Shown one piece after another: positions 28,581 to 41,000 of a DNA stretch of 64,000 bases. Each line of letters starts with the position of its first letter. Position 1 is the stretch's first letter. A model generated the notes under the pieces. That model saw only the letters and a program-made list of their open reading frames with translations. It was not told the DNA's origin and did no database searches. The stretch is from Meira nashicola (lineage: Eukaryota; Basidiomycota; Exobasidiomycetes; Exobasidiales; Brachybasidiaceae). The translations under genes were made by a program, and so were the position numbers. Location: assembly GCA_001600355.1 (NCBI GenBank), contig BCJU01000001.1, forward strand, positions 2,997,178-3,061,177, written 5' to 3'.

Positions 28581-31500
28581 TTAATTGTTTGTACCTTGAC
28601 CGGACATTGGTGTCGCTGAGCCCGCCTCAGATACATTGCCGGACGTTGGAGCTGTTTGCGGGGTTGGTGCACTTGATAAAGATGTTTGTACAGATGCGGA
28701 AGATGGAATGCCTTGTTGCTGTTGATGAGAATGGGTATTGCCTCCATGTTGCTGTAAAGTGGGAATACCGTAAGGGTTATGATTTTGATATTGTTGGGAG
28801 ATGTGATGGTGTTGTGGATGATGTTGATGGTGTTGTTGTTGATGTCGAATTACGGGAGAAGGACCTGCACTAGGTGGAAATGGCTGACCGTAAGGCATTC
28901 CTGGCATTGGTTGACCTGTTCCTTGTTGATAGTACATGTGTGGCGGATGTTGTCCTTTGCCACCTTGCATGTGAGGTGGACCTCCTGCTTGACCTCGCAT
29001 ATGAGGATGAGCACCCGGTGGGCCTCCCGCTCCAGGAACGGACATCATATTTTGCATTTGCGGGCTATACATTCCACCTGGAGCTCCAGCAGGAGGCATT
29101 GGAGGCGAAAATGGCATCTGACTCATAAATTGAGGGTTCATATATGGACTTGCGCCCAAATGTTGCATTGGTTGTTGACCGTGTTGCAATCTATAGGGTT
29201 GATATTGCATGTACATCGGTTGATTTAACGAAGGCTGACCAACTTGGTTGTGCTGGCCCAGGTGCGGCGCTCCTGAAAGATTCTGTTGAACTTGATGAGG
29301 TGCACCATGAGGCAAGTGAGCTTGATGGGGAGGAAGACCGGCAAGATGTGGTGGGACTGATTGTTGACCAACCATGTGAGGAGGAGGTAAATGAACACCG
29401 GCTGGTAAACCATTACCACCTAAAGTCACGCCTGTGCCAGGAGTTACACCAACAGGTTGATTTGGGTTGGGATGGGACGTATGGGGTGTTTGCTGACTAG
29501 TGGATGCTCCATCATCAGCAGGGATTACATGGAACAAATCTCTATAAGGTTTGCCCGTAAAGTCCCAAGTGGATCCAACAGTAGAAGGATCTGGCACTTT
29601 ACCAGTTTTGAAAGGACTGAATTCCTTTTGCACATGCAATGGTTGCGTGGGTTTCTTGATAATTCGATTGCCAAAGAATGGGTTCAGAGGCGTCTCAGAT
29701 CTAACAACAGGAGGTGGGCTCATTGCAAATGAAAGATCTTGTGATGGACGTGGTGCAGCATTGTTGGTTGGTACTCCAGGCGTGAAAGTGGCAGCATTTG
29801 GATTGAAAGGCTTGAAGCTACTAGCTTTAGCGCTCATCTTGAAAGACGATTTGCTTGAAGCAGCATCTTTGCTGGGTCCGGCAACATTGTTGGATGCTTC
29901 TTTAGATGTACCAGCAACATTCTCATTCAAACCTGCTTGACGAACACGCGTTTTTGTGGCATCAAACGGAGGGATAGCTGGAATGGTCATCTTGGCCAAC
30001 ATAGCCTTCGTTTCGGCTAATCTTGATGGTGCAGGATTGACAGAAGATGTAGCAGAAGGGGCACGTCCAGCACTATTACCTGAATCAATCGTATTACCTT
30101 GTCCTGCGGAGGAAACAATGCCACCATTTGTTGGACTATGCTTAGCTGAAGCACTACCGCCGTTATCGCTGGGATTCGCTGTCTTTTGAGCATTGGCAGG
30201 CGTTGGACTGAGACTCTTTTGCAAGCTAGGATCGCGAGGCGTTTCGCTAGCCTGCGGTGCTTCTTCGACATCCTTTGCATTTCCTTGATGTGTTTGTGAG
30301 GCTCCAGCTAGATCTTTGGGAACAGGGAAACTTAGCTTGAATTTATCACTCCAATTTCTCAAATCGGCCAACTTGCTGTCCTTTTCTTGCTTTGCCAAAG
30401 CAGCCTTTTTACGTTCTGCTCTTTCTCGTTCTTGGGATACGAATTGACGGAAATCGCCAGTGGCATCTTTATTTTGCTGTTTATCAGCATTGCCTTTTTC
30501 ATCCTTTTGTCCACTCGTTGCAGGAATTGCTGCTGAATTGGAAGGAGCAGTTGTCACGATGGCAGGTGTGGCAGAGCTACTCATGCTATCAGCTCTATCA
30601 CCTTCAACTGTATTGGCACCATTCATTCGAGCAGTTGCAGAGGCTGAAGCAGTGGCAGCAGCAGCAGCAGCTGCTGCACGACGAGCGCCAGGAGGAACAT
30701 AAGCATTTGTACCTCGTACGACAGCACCGTATTTGTCTTCCTCTGTTTGTGCGGTCGCACCTTCAGCATCAACAATATTGCGTTCTTCGGCAATGTGCGA
30801 GTTGCTTGCAGCAGAGGACATGATCTCTTTTGCCAGTTGGTCCGCCTTGCGTTCGCGATCTTTGTAGTCTTTGCCAGATTTATCCAATTTGGTAGTATAC
30901 AACGTCTCTTCGTAATTGGATTTGATTCCAAACTTTGCTTCATTTGCCGCGAATTGATCCCAACCACCCAATGCATTACCGGTTGATCCACCTGTAGACT
31001 CGAGCGCCATATCTGTCTCTGCATCACCAACCCACTTTTGCAAAGATCTTTGGTCAAACGTTTCAGTGGAATTGGAGATTTGCGTATCTGTACGGAAGCC
31101 GAGTCGCTCTGCATGGCTCATAGTTGGCTGTACATCCAAACCTACTTCGCGAGCTGTGATACCGGCAACATCCTCTCCCTTAATGATCAAAACTTTCTGT
31201 ATAGGTCCTAAATGATTGTCAGGGTGAATTTGTTGAGACACGCTTAAAACGACTCCTGTGCCATTAGATGGATTGCTATCCGGGGCAGAAGTCGTTTGAA
31301 GAATACCGATATGTTTGCTACCAGAACGTGTTGTTACAACGACTGTATGACCGATCAATCCAATGAGTAAATGCAATGTTCGATCACGCTGAATGCTATC
31401 CTCTTCATTCAATCCTGCCGAATGTGCTGCTCTGTTTCCCAATGATGGAAACGCACCAGTTGCTGTAGGGGCTGTTACAGTAATCGCATCACTGTTACTT

Positions 31501-31601
31501 GCAGGACGTTGTTGTGTTTGATTTGAAGTAGTAGTATTTTGTCCCCATCTAGGTCCATTACCACTTGAATGATTGGTGCGCCATGCTGATTGAGCGGCCA
31601 T
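28581..31601 (-). CDS. PBP1: Pbp1 / ataxin-2 homologue
   Basis: Poly(A)-binding-protein interactor that acts in stress granules and mRNA fate. 1006 residues from ATG 31601 (the frame upstream opens with TTG). An Lsm-type domain at about residues 75-165 (LLIGLIGHTVVVTTRSGSKH ... GPIQKVLIIKGEDV) is followed by an LsmAD domain at about 213-275 (WDQFAANEAKFGIKSNYEET ... AKEIMSS) and VPPGARRA. A PAM2-like motif FNPNAATFTP at about 596-605 should contact the MLLE domain of Pab1. The rest is Ala/Ser/Thr-rich, and the last 300 residues are Gln/His/Pro/Met-rich, typical of phase-separating proteins. No intron was seen. Confidence 0.93.
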   Translation of the reverse strand: MAAQSAWRTNHSSGNGPRWGQNTTTSNQTQQRPASNSDAITVTAPTATGAFPSLGNRAAHSAGLNEEDSIQRDRTLHLLIGLIGHTVVVTTRSGSKHIGILQTTSAPDSNPSNGTGVVLSVSQQIHPDNHLGPIQKVLIIKGEDVAGITAREVGLDVQPTMSHAERLGFRTDTQISNSTETFDQRSLQKWVGDAETDMALESTGGSTGNALGGWDQFAANEAKFGIKSNYEETLYTTKLDKSGKDYKDRERKADQLAKEIMSSAASNSHIAEERNIVDAEGATAQTEEDKYGAVVRGTNAYVPPGARRAAAAAAAATASASATARMNGANTVEGDRADSMSSSATPAIVTTAPSNSAAIPATSGQKDEKGNADKQQNKDATGDFRQFVSQERERAERKKAALAKQEKDSKLADLRNWSDKFKLSFPVPKDLAGASQTHQGNAKDVEEAPQASETPRDPSLQKSLSPTPANAQKTANPSDNGGSASAKHSPTNGGIVSSAGQGNTIDSGNSAGRAPSATSSVNPAPSRLAETKAMLAKMTIPAIPPFDATKTRVRQAGLNENVAGTSKEASNNVAGPSKDAASSKSSFKMSAKASSFKPFNPNAATFTPGVPTNNAAPRPSQDLSFAMSPPPVVRSETPLNPFFGNRIIKKPTQPLHVQKEFSPFKTGKVPDPSTVGSTWDFTGKPYRDLFHVIPADDGASTSQQTPHTSHPNPNQPVGVTPGTGVTLGGNGLPAGVHLPPPHMVGQQSVPPHLAGLPPHQAHLPHGAPHQVQQNLSGAPHLGQHNQVGQPSLNQPMYMQYQPYRLQHGQQPMQHLGASPYMNPQFMSQMPFSPPMPPAGAPGGMYSPQMQNMMSVPGAGGPPGAHPHMRGQAGGPPHMQGGKGQHPPHMYYQQGTGQPMPGMPYGQPFPPSAGPSPVIRHQQQHHQHHPQHHHISQQYQNHNPYGIPTLQQHGGNTHSHQQQQGIPSSASVQTSLSSAPTPQTAPTSGNVSEAGSATPMSGQGTNN

Positions 31602-32311
31602 TTTGTATCCGAGCAGATCAGATGTTTGTGACAATACAATAACTTGCTCTCCGATGATAAAACGGGAAGAGGGAAAAACAAAATTGACGATAAGAAGTAG
31701 AATAATTCTACAATGAATAAACGATCTTGAAATTTATTGAAACGTCTGTCTTATGAGCTTCAGATCTTTTGCATACTCTTTCCAATCTTGCCTTCCTTCT
31801 TTGATCCTTCTTGTACTACCTTCAGCAAAACCGCATACTTTTGCACTTCGCTATCGTGATCTTGAAGGTGCAAAGATTTGCACGAATGTCAGAAATAACA
31901 GGTGCAGCGGAGCTACAAAGTGATGGGCGGCAGGCGATAAGGAGATGAGTGATTGCTAGAATCTTTGTTCGATCCAAACGACAAGAAATCACACACTCAC
32001 ACACAGGCACGCACGCACACACACACGAGCACTTGTGCATTAAAGAATGGACACTCAGGACAGGCAGTGTAGCGCACGCATGCTGATAGACTAGACCATT
32101 AAACTGCATGCACTTTTAATTGGAGAAAGGCGTGCGTTAAAAAGCGCCCTTTGTGCTGCCGGACAGTGGCATCAAGGCGGCCCAGAAGTGCGCACTGCCA
32201 AGTGAATAACACACCTTTTCCTGTCCGCACTATACATTGCCTTCGCTATGGAAGAAAAGCATCCTTATTTCTATGGTAATATATGATAAATTTGCTATGA
32301 GATTTATTATT
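31602..32311. other. Intergenic region between Pbp1 and Rpt2
   Basis: About 0.7 kb of promoter (for Pbp1) and 3' flank (for Rpt2). Holds a CA-rich simple repeat at about 31990-32030 that includes GCACGCACGCA, and TAGACTA at 32087-32093. Confidence 0.5.
31990..32032 (+). repeat. CA-rich simple repeat
   Basis: Imperfect run of CACA/CACG units in the Pbp1 upstream region, roughly 390-430 bases from its ATG. Its centre, GCACGCACGCA, overlaps in sequence with the composite GC-rich promoter elements elsewhere. Confidence 0.7.
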
Positions 32312-33702
32312 CTACAAGTAAAGACCAGCAGGTTCACTGCCTTGCTTCCTATCGATCACACGTTCGCGTGCGGTTGTGAAATCTTTCTTTGTGACACGCA
32401 TTCTTCTTTCTCGGAGTGCTAAAAGACCTGCTTCGGTTACCAAACTTTTAATATCTGCTCCGCTCAATTCGTCCTTCATTGCGACGAATTCCTCCAATTT
32501 CACATCTGCATCCAAATTCATTCTACTTGTGTGCAAACGGAAGATGTGCATCTTTGTCTTTTCATCCGGCATAGGGAATTCGATCTTTCGGTCAATACGT
32601 CCAGGTCGGATGAGTGCAGGGTCCAAACTTTCGATCTTGTTGGTTGCCATAATAATCTTTACATCGCTTCTCGTATCGAAACCGTCCAATTGATTAAGCA
32701 ATTCCAACAATGTTCTTTGAATTTCACGTTCACCGCCCGAACTTGAGTCATAACGTTTTGTACCGATTGCATCAATTTCGTCAATGAAAACGATACTGGG
32801 TGCATGTTCTTCTGCCACTCTGAATAGCTCACGAACAAGTTTAGGTCCGTCACCAAGGTATTTTTGAATCAATTCGGATCCTACGATACGTAAGAAAGTC
32901 GCTGATGTTTGATTGGCAACTGCTTTGGCTAATAGTGTCTTTCCTGTACCGGGTACACCGTACAAGATCACACCCTTTGGAGGTTTGATACCCATCTCTT
33001 CGTACAATTCGGGATGCGTGAGCGGTAGTTCTACAGCTTCTTTGATCTCTTGAATCTGTTGTTCCAGTCCACCTACATCTGCATAACTCTCTGCTGGTGC
33101 TTTGTCTAACTTCATCACGCTGACCATAGGGTCGGTATCTTCCCCTAGCACACCAACTACTGCCATAGATTTGTGATGTAAGAGCACCGTACATCCCGGT
33201 TCTAATAGGTCCTTATCGACAAAGCTCATGATACTAACGTAATGTTCTGGTCCGGTGGCGCTACTGACGATTGCGTGATCTTCATCGATAATTTCCTCAA
33301 GTGAACCGACCATGATTGGATCTCCTCTCATATCATCTACCCTTGACCTTTCTTCTTGTGCTTTATCCTCTTGTGGTTTCAGACGTTCTTGATTTTGTAC
33401 AAATTCTTCTTCTAATAGCAAATGATCTTTGATCCTTTCCAACTTTAGTAGCTTTAATCTACATCTTGTGTTTGGATGAACGACTGGTAACTTTGTAGCT
33501 GCATCTGGTCCGCGCTTCTTCTTCTTACCTACTCGTGTAGGCAAAGGAGGTTCCCATTTCTTCTGTTGGTCTTTCTATAGGATGAGGATTGATGAAGTAT
33601 TCAGTCAGCAAACATTCATCACGACAAGTATGCACATCGTCCACTTACCTTATTCTGATCTTTCCCTGGCCTTCCTGCATTTCCACTTGGTGCTTGACCC
33701 AT
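32312..33702 (-). CDS. RPT2: 26S proteasome regulatory ATPase Rpt2, two exons
   Basis: AAA ATPase subunit of the 19S base that unfolds substrates and opens the 20S gate. Exon 1 is 33702-33649 (18 codons, [10 protein letters not shown]...), the intron 33648-33575 has donor GTAAGT and acceptor TAG (74 bases), exon 2 is 33574-32312; 438 residues, one more than yeast Rpt2. The join restores the conserved N-terminus with Gly2, the known N-myristoylation site of Rpt2. Walker A GVPGTGKT is at about residue 226, Walker [12 protein letters not shown] at about 279, and the second region of homology has [11 protein letters not shown]. The protein ends in LYL, the HbYX gate-opening motif. The Walker A has Val where the commonest AAA form has Pro. 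Confidence 0.95.
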
Positions 33703-35073
33703 CTTTTCTACCTAGAACAAGTAGGTCGCTGCAAGCTGTTTTGAAGAAGATCGTTGATGATGGTGCTATCAAACGTACAGTGTTCCTTTTGACTTATCAA
33801 GAGATGTGTACATAGACTACATACATACACAGTACTATGCAATGAACGACAACTCTAGAGGCACAGGACGCGCGGCGTACGCGTACAAAGAATTGCCTGG
33901 CCTGAGCAGCTGATTTTCTCCACAGTGTGCTGGTCATCACGTGAACTCTTTTAGAATACGAGAAAATATGATTACGAATAAATTCGAGACTATTAGCATG
34001 TCCTAACGAACTTTTGGAAAAAGTCAATCATTCAGGGAAGAAGTGAATCATTCAGATGAAAATTCTGAGATTACATGAGTTGTAATTTGATTTATGAGAC
34101 CTTGCTGAATTTCTTTTGTCTTGCATAGTCTAGTCTAGTTCATCTTTTTACTAAAGCAAAAATATTTTAATGATATAAAGTTTGCACATTGATGACTAAT
34201 TTAATAATTCGGTGACTCTTTAATTATTTGTTCAGCCGTGTTGATCACTAAATCATCATCAATACATTCTTATCTTGTGTTCCATTTACACAATTCTAGT
34301 ATATTCGTGTATATTTCACCTCTACCTTTTTCCCTGAGCTTTTACGCATTCATTTAGTGCCAAACGCTGACCAGCTTTTTGTTTTTAAATTTTCGCACAA
34401 AAGAGCGCAACGCTATCGCATTTTCCAAGCTAGAGGATAGCTAGTCCCTTTCGATCTTAAAAACAACCCGCTTAAAATTACTGGCGCACTATAGGAGAGG
34501 TAGCAAATCCGCACAAACACATTTTTATTCGTTTTCGGCAATTGAGCAGCAAAACAAAATAAATGCAGTCAAGCGTATGAAGTCGGCAAGCGTTACTCAG
34601 ACTTCCTTACCTGATTTTCTTTTTTTTAGCTCTTTTCTCTGGCAGTCTGGTATAAAGGGAAAATAAAGGATTCGGAACATGAGAAGGGGGGACTTTTGTT
34701 GCCGAATGTGCGATCATGAGCGGAGAAAATAAAATGTGTTCCTTAAGTAGACAGATTGCAGTGCATACACTCTGATGAAGAGGGGTGGAATTGCATTGCA
34801 TACAGGCAGGCATATACATGTATGCATGTATGCCGGCGTATGCACATCTTCCAGTTATTATTTTTAATATTACATTATTTTCTTCAGGACTTCATCATCA
34901 TCAGCGATCACCTCTACTATTCTTTTGCGCATTTACAGATTTGATCGTATATGCTAGAGATTCCTTGAATGCTTGCGATCTCATACACATAAATCGAAAA
35001 AAGAGGTGCACTGACGATGTATGCTCTTTAAAAATTCAACAAAAGACGAAATTTGTCAAACATATTCATCGTC
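33703..35073. other. Long divergent intergenic region RPT2 / JARID1-type gene
   Basis: About 1.4 kb. Contains TAGACTA at 33813-33819, a GCGGCGTACG string at 33872-33881, two overlapping TAGTCTA copies at 34126-34137, and a short inverted repeat ATACATG-TATG-CATGTAT at 34814-34831. Open frames here are short and without domains. No gene or RNA gene was recognised. Confidence 0.5.
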
Positions 35074-38000
35074 ATGACTATCGAAGATCATTCTTCTGTA
35101 GTCGGTGGAGAGCAAAACGGAATTGATCATCGTATTGATGAACAACTCCCCACCACTCTTTCACAAAAATCAAACCATCCAATCATTGCTGCTAAAGTTG
35201 AATCACACTCAACTCCATTTGATAAAACGAATGGCAAAAATGACAAGAGCACGACAAATCATGACGGAGAAGATGTTGTCATGCAATCGAGAGAGGGAAC
35301 ACCTGTTCTTGTAAATGGTCAACGAGAGAACAACGCAGAATCTTCTCAAGGCGACGATTCGAGTAATGTACGAGTCAAACGCGAACAACAGGATAGTTTG
35401 CACAACGATACATCGATCCAGCTTCCAATCCCACCAACGAATGGCTTATCACACAGTGACAAAAATGAACAAAAACCTTCTTCGTCCAATGATTCCATCA
35501 TGCATCCTTTAAGCGGTCCCAATGACCAAACAAATTCTACAGAAGAACTCATTTCTGCTTCTGATCCTATTTCTTCCTCCTCACATCAATCACCTTCAAT
35601 CCAAACACCGCAAAAACGTTCTAACAGAAGTACAAGCAGTCAATTAGCAGATTCGAACATTACAAGTATTAACATTGCATCCGGCGGCGGCGGCGGCAGT
35701 GCTAATTTATCGCCCAACAAACAATCTTCTTCTGTCCCTAATGGAACTTCACCCAAGCGTTTCAAAAGACCAGAGCCAATTTTGTCCCGCAATTTTGCGC
35801 CCTTACCACAGGAAACTCCGGCGCCGTCACAGCTTGAAGGTAACACTAATGGGTCAAAGCGTCTAGAAAGAAAAAGTAAAGTGAGTATAATTTGATCGTT
35901 AATCCGCATTTTTGGCTCCTTGTCACGTACACCAAAGCCTGTCAGCATGCTGATCGTCAAAAGTGTATAGGATTGAAGATATCGTACTTCTTTGCATCCT
36001 TTATCCTTTTGACGAATGCTGTGTGTTTTTAACACAACTTCTCCCCGTAGTTCATGGTAGTACAGCAAGATTCGTGCATCAGACAAGATACTCCCCGATT
36101 TTTTATCTCTATATATTCCAGAGTTGTAGACAAGATCATTCTCTTTTGCATCCTGTCATAACACTTTTATTACTATTTTTCGAACATAAATGGAACTAAC
36201 CCATCCTTTTCCTGCTTTTCCTTTATTTGCCTATCCTTGTTCTACTACGATGCGCATTCGAAAGACTGACGCTTTGTCGGCCATGAACGGTGGCGAATAT
36301 GCATCAACAAGTGCAACAGATATAAATCCACCATTACCTCAACAACACCCAAGTCATAAACCTTTAGGCTCTTTGGCATCAATGATGGCGCCTTTACCAT
36401 TGTTTGGAGAAGATTCAGAGAAGAAAGATGAGCCGAAATGCATTCCAACACAATATAATACGCCGAGATATCCTCCTTCTAGACAAAGAGAACGTTTGTT
36501 CGATTTGGAAGAAGCGCCAACGTTTTATCCTACTGTGGAAGAATTCAGTGATCCTCTGCGATATATCAAATGGGTTGGTGAGCCTGAAGGTGGAAATGGA
36601 AAAGCGTTTGGAATTGTGAAGATCGTTCCGCCAGAAGGATGGAATCCGCCTTTTGTTTTGGATCAAGAACGTTTTCGATTTAGGACACGAGTGCAAAAGC
36701 TAAACTCACTTAGTGCAGATGCTCGCGCTTCGCAAAATTATTTGGAACAATTGCAAAAATTTCATGCTCAGCAAGGTCACGCTCGAGTTTCTATTCCAAT
36801 TGTTGATCGTAAGCCTGTAGATCTTTATCAGCTTAAATTAGTTGTTTCTGCAAACGGAGGATACGATTCGGTCGCTCGTCAACGAAAATGGGCAGAAGTG
36901 ACGAGAAAAGTCGGCTATGAAGAGAAGGATTCTGGGCACCTTGCAGGACAGATCAAAGCAGCTTATTCTCGTATTATTTACCCTTATGAACGATTCCTAG
37001 AATTGAACAAAGAGAATGCTAAACGACCATCAACGAATGAGGATGAGCGAAACGGAACATCTGAAGGCGCAGCTTCACCTTCAGCTGCCGCTCTCGCGAA
37101 AAGTGTACAGGAAAATCATCGAAGCGGTAGTACAGAAGACAAAGGTGTAACGGACAACTCAAGGAGACGCAGCTCTAGACGTAAGACTGATCCATCTGAT
37201 GCACCTGTTGTAGTATCGCAAAGGAGACGATTGCGAGAACAACAGCCAACTCCACCTCCAGCAGGCACTTCGGGTGACTTCTATCTCGCTCCAGGAGCAG
37301 AAGAACAAATGTGCGAAATTTGTTTACGCGGAGATGATGGTATGTCGATGCTTTTGTGTGACGAATGCAATCGCGGCTATCATATGTATTGTCTCGATCC
37401 ACCATTGACGAGCATACCCAAATCGGAATGGTATTGTCCGCCTTGTTTGGTTGGAACAGGAAACGATTACGGATTTGACGATGGTGAAACTCATAGTCTT
37501 TTCAGTTTTTGGAAGCGAGCAGAAGAATTTCGATCACAATGGTGGACCAAATACGCAGCAAAAGATGCTATCTGGACTGCTCCCGATGGTAAATCTAACG
37601 GAGTTACACGAGCAATCCCAGAAACCGATCTCAAGATTTCCGAAGATGACGTAGAAAGGGAATTTTGGCGTTTGGTACATAGTCCAGATGAGACTGTTGA
37701 GGTGGAATACGGCGCAGACGTACATTCAACAACTCATGGTAGTGCTTTACCAACGCTAGAAACACATCCTTTGAGCCCTTATGCTCGTGACGGATGGAAT
37801 TTGAACAATCTACCAATCCTGAATGGTTCACTGTTGCGGTATATCAAATCTGATATTTCAGGTATGACCGTTCCCTGGGTATATGTTGGTATGATGTTCT
37901 CCACCTTTTGTTGGCATAATGAGGATCATTATACTTATTCTATCAATTATCAACATTTTGGTGATACAAAGACATGGTATGGAGTTCCTGGAAGTGATGC

Positions 38001-41000
38001 TTACAAATTGGAAGACGCTTTACGTAAAGCAGCTCCGGATCTATTTGAACAATCGCCGGATTTATTATTCCAATTGGTCACTATGATGAGTCCCGATAAA
38101 CTTCAGAAGGAAGGCGTAAACGTGTATGCTGTCGATCAACGAGCAAATGAGTTTGTTATCACTTATCCAAAAGCATATCATTCTGGATTTAATCAAGGTT
38201 TCAATCTGAATGAAGCGGTCAATTTTGCTCTACCTGATTGGATCGAATTGGATTTGGAATGTGTGAGAAGGTATCAACAATTTAATCGATTCCCCGTCTT
38301 CTCACACGATGAATTGGTTGTCACAGCATTTCAGCACAATCAAGGAGTGGATACTGCAGTCTGGCTACAATCTTCTATGCGTGAAATGGTGGAAAGGGAG
38401 ATCAAGAAAAGGGAAAAGATTCGAGAATCCATTGCTGATATTCGTGAAATACTCGATGAAACTGATCAACCAGAATTGGAATATCAATGTTCTCATTGTA
38501 ATTTGTTCTGTTATTTGGGTCAACTGTATTGCAATAAATCGGAAGGTGTCGCATGTTTGGATCATGGAGAAGAAGTATGTGCAGATCAACCAAAGTCAAA
38601 ATGGACGTTAAGATTACGCTACTCAGACGATCAACTTCGAACCATGCTTGAAAAGACGATCGAACGTGCTTCTATTCCTTCAAATTGGCAAGCAAGACTG
38701 CACAAGCTCATCACAACCCACGTCAGGCCGCCTTTACGCTCTTTGCGTGGACTTTTGCATGAAGGTGAAAAGATTTCTTTCCTTTTGGATGATTTGGAAA
38801 ATTTAAAAGAGTTTGTCGAAAAAGCAAATAAATGGGTGGATGAAGCTACACCTTTGATTGCTAGGCGGCATCAAAGACGATCTAATGTCGGTGTAAGTCA
38901 ACGTAATACGGCAAAGAGAATTTCATCGAGAACGGCGACCGATGAAGATGAGATTATGAATGTAGCAAATGAAGATGAGAATGAAAGTTTAGCAACTTCT
39001 GAAGATGTTTTCCGCATGGTTCGTGAAGCAGAAAAGTTGCCTTTTGATGCACCAGAAATTCAAGCTATTCAGGCTATTTCACAACAAGTGCACGATTTCA
39101 TTTATGATGCCAGATCTCTCTTGAAAAAGTTGTCTTTACATTCATATGATTCGAAAGAACAAACTGCCACCAAAGAACGAAAAGATTTGATCTCAAAATG
39201 CGAAGAATTGATCAATTCGGGCTTGTCGCTCAACGTGCAATTGCCATACATGGACGATCTCCAACGTCATGTAGGACGAGAGAATTGGATCAAAGAAGCA
39301 GAAAGTATGACAAACACTTTTACTGATTTAGAGGATGTGGAAGCTTTCATTGCTGATGGATTATCGTACGGTATTTCACGAAATGATGAGATGATGCAAA
39401 CTCTTTGCGAAATACGAGATAAAGGTTTGGAATGGAAACGAAATGGCGAAGAAATGTTGAAACCGGTAACGCAAAAAACGAAATGGCCCTGTAAATACAC
39501 AATTTCGGACGTTGAAAAAGCCGTTTTAGCGCCCGCTTCCGTTTCAGTCGTGCCTGGATTGTTGGTAAAATTACAGTCATTGCAAAAGCAAATCAAAGAC
39601 GCTTCTAAATCGTGCATCACCGCCTTGACCACGTTGGGAGAACGGAAACGGGAAAAGAGTGAAGCAGAGAGAGAAGGTCGATTTACGAGCATGGATCCAC
39701 TTTCAATGGCCATAGAAGATGCTAAAAATGCTCTTGAAGCAAGTGGAATGATTAACGTAGTTGCAGAACGAGAAGAAGATTTGCAGCTTTTAATCGAAGA
39801 ATGCATCCGTAGACCAATCATACCAATGCGTCATGAGCAACAACAATCTTACTCTCATCCTCCGCCGCCACCTCATGGTCGAACTTTGCAGCAAACGCCG
39901 TATGAGGCGCATACATACGGTTCATCTCATCAACCACACGTACACCATGATTATCCTCCTACGTCATACAGACCATCGCATCATCATAGCCCACCGCTAC
40001 CGTTACACGCACGTGGTCCGCCATCACCACCACCAATTCACCCTCAACATAGCTATCCTCCTTCGATGGGCTTCGGTAGGCCACCAGCTGCTGCTCCTAT
40101 CCAGTATGACATGCACGACGATCCCAATCGATCGTATATGCAAATGATGGGAGAAGCATCCTCACAAGCAAATAATTCAGGAGACGAAAGTGGCATGCGC
40201 GGTGGGGATGATAAGAAGCGAAAGCGTGGAAAGCGTGCACGATTTGTCTTTGAAGAAGAAGTTGGAATCTTTGTACCCGTCAATGGAGAAAGAGTGTTTT
40301 GCCTTTGTCGTCGCGGCGAAACTGCCGAGATGATTTCTTGTGATCGTTGTGCATTATGGTTCCATACCGCATGTATTCACGTCAAAAGTGCTGCCGATCT
40401 CGGAGGAGAACGTTGGATTTGTCCAATGTGTTGTGTAAAGACAGAACGTCGTTATCCGTTTGCAGAAGTGAAAGTCAAAGAAATGAATGTGACGGATCCG
40501 AATTTATGGCTCGATGTTCGAGCAACATTGCGATCTACAAGATTACCCGTAAGCAAGCTACAACACTGGACCGTTGATGAAGATCGTAGAATTGTTTTGC
40601 ATCTAGAAAGTTTCTTACCTGCCACTTTGCCTTCCAAAGGAGATCGTGGAGACGATGCCAAAAGACATCGTACCGACGAAGGAGATGGGTTCGGTGGTCA
40701 TGGAAGGTCAGGCTCTCATGGCAGTGCAACTTCCAGCTCTGCCATGGCAAACGCATTGGGAAGCGTTTCAAAAATGCCATCTTGGAATGACGTCAGAGCA
40801 AGGGTTACGCCTTTACATCGAACTCCCAACGCCGAAGAACATGCTGCTCGTTTACGAAAAGAAGCAGAAGAGAGGCATCGTCAAGGTATGCAAAATTTAT
40901 ACTCACGCGGTGTGTCAGATGCAATGATTCAAAAATGGTTCATTGGATGGAATGGAAAAGAATTGGTTTATCCACGCTATGATCGAAATGCAGTTTATCA

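Noticed and set aside
28779..29228. 149-codon plus-strand Trp/Arg/His-rich frame
   Set aside because: Antisense shadow of the Gln/His/Pro-rich tail of Pbp1.
34785..35126. 113-codon frame upstream of the JARID1-type gene
   Set aside because: Overlaps the preferred exon 1 in another frame and has no domain or coding bias.
39267..39821. 184-codon minus-strand frame within the JARID1-type gene
   Set aside because: Antisense shadow of conserved PLU-1-region coding sequence.
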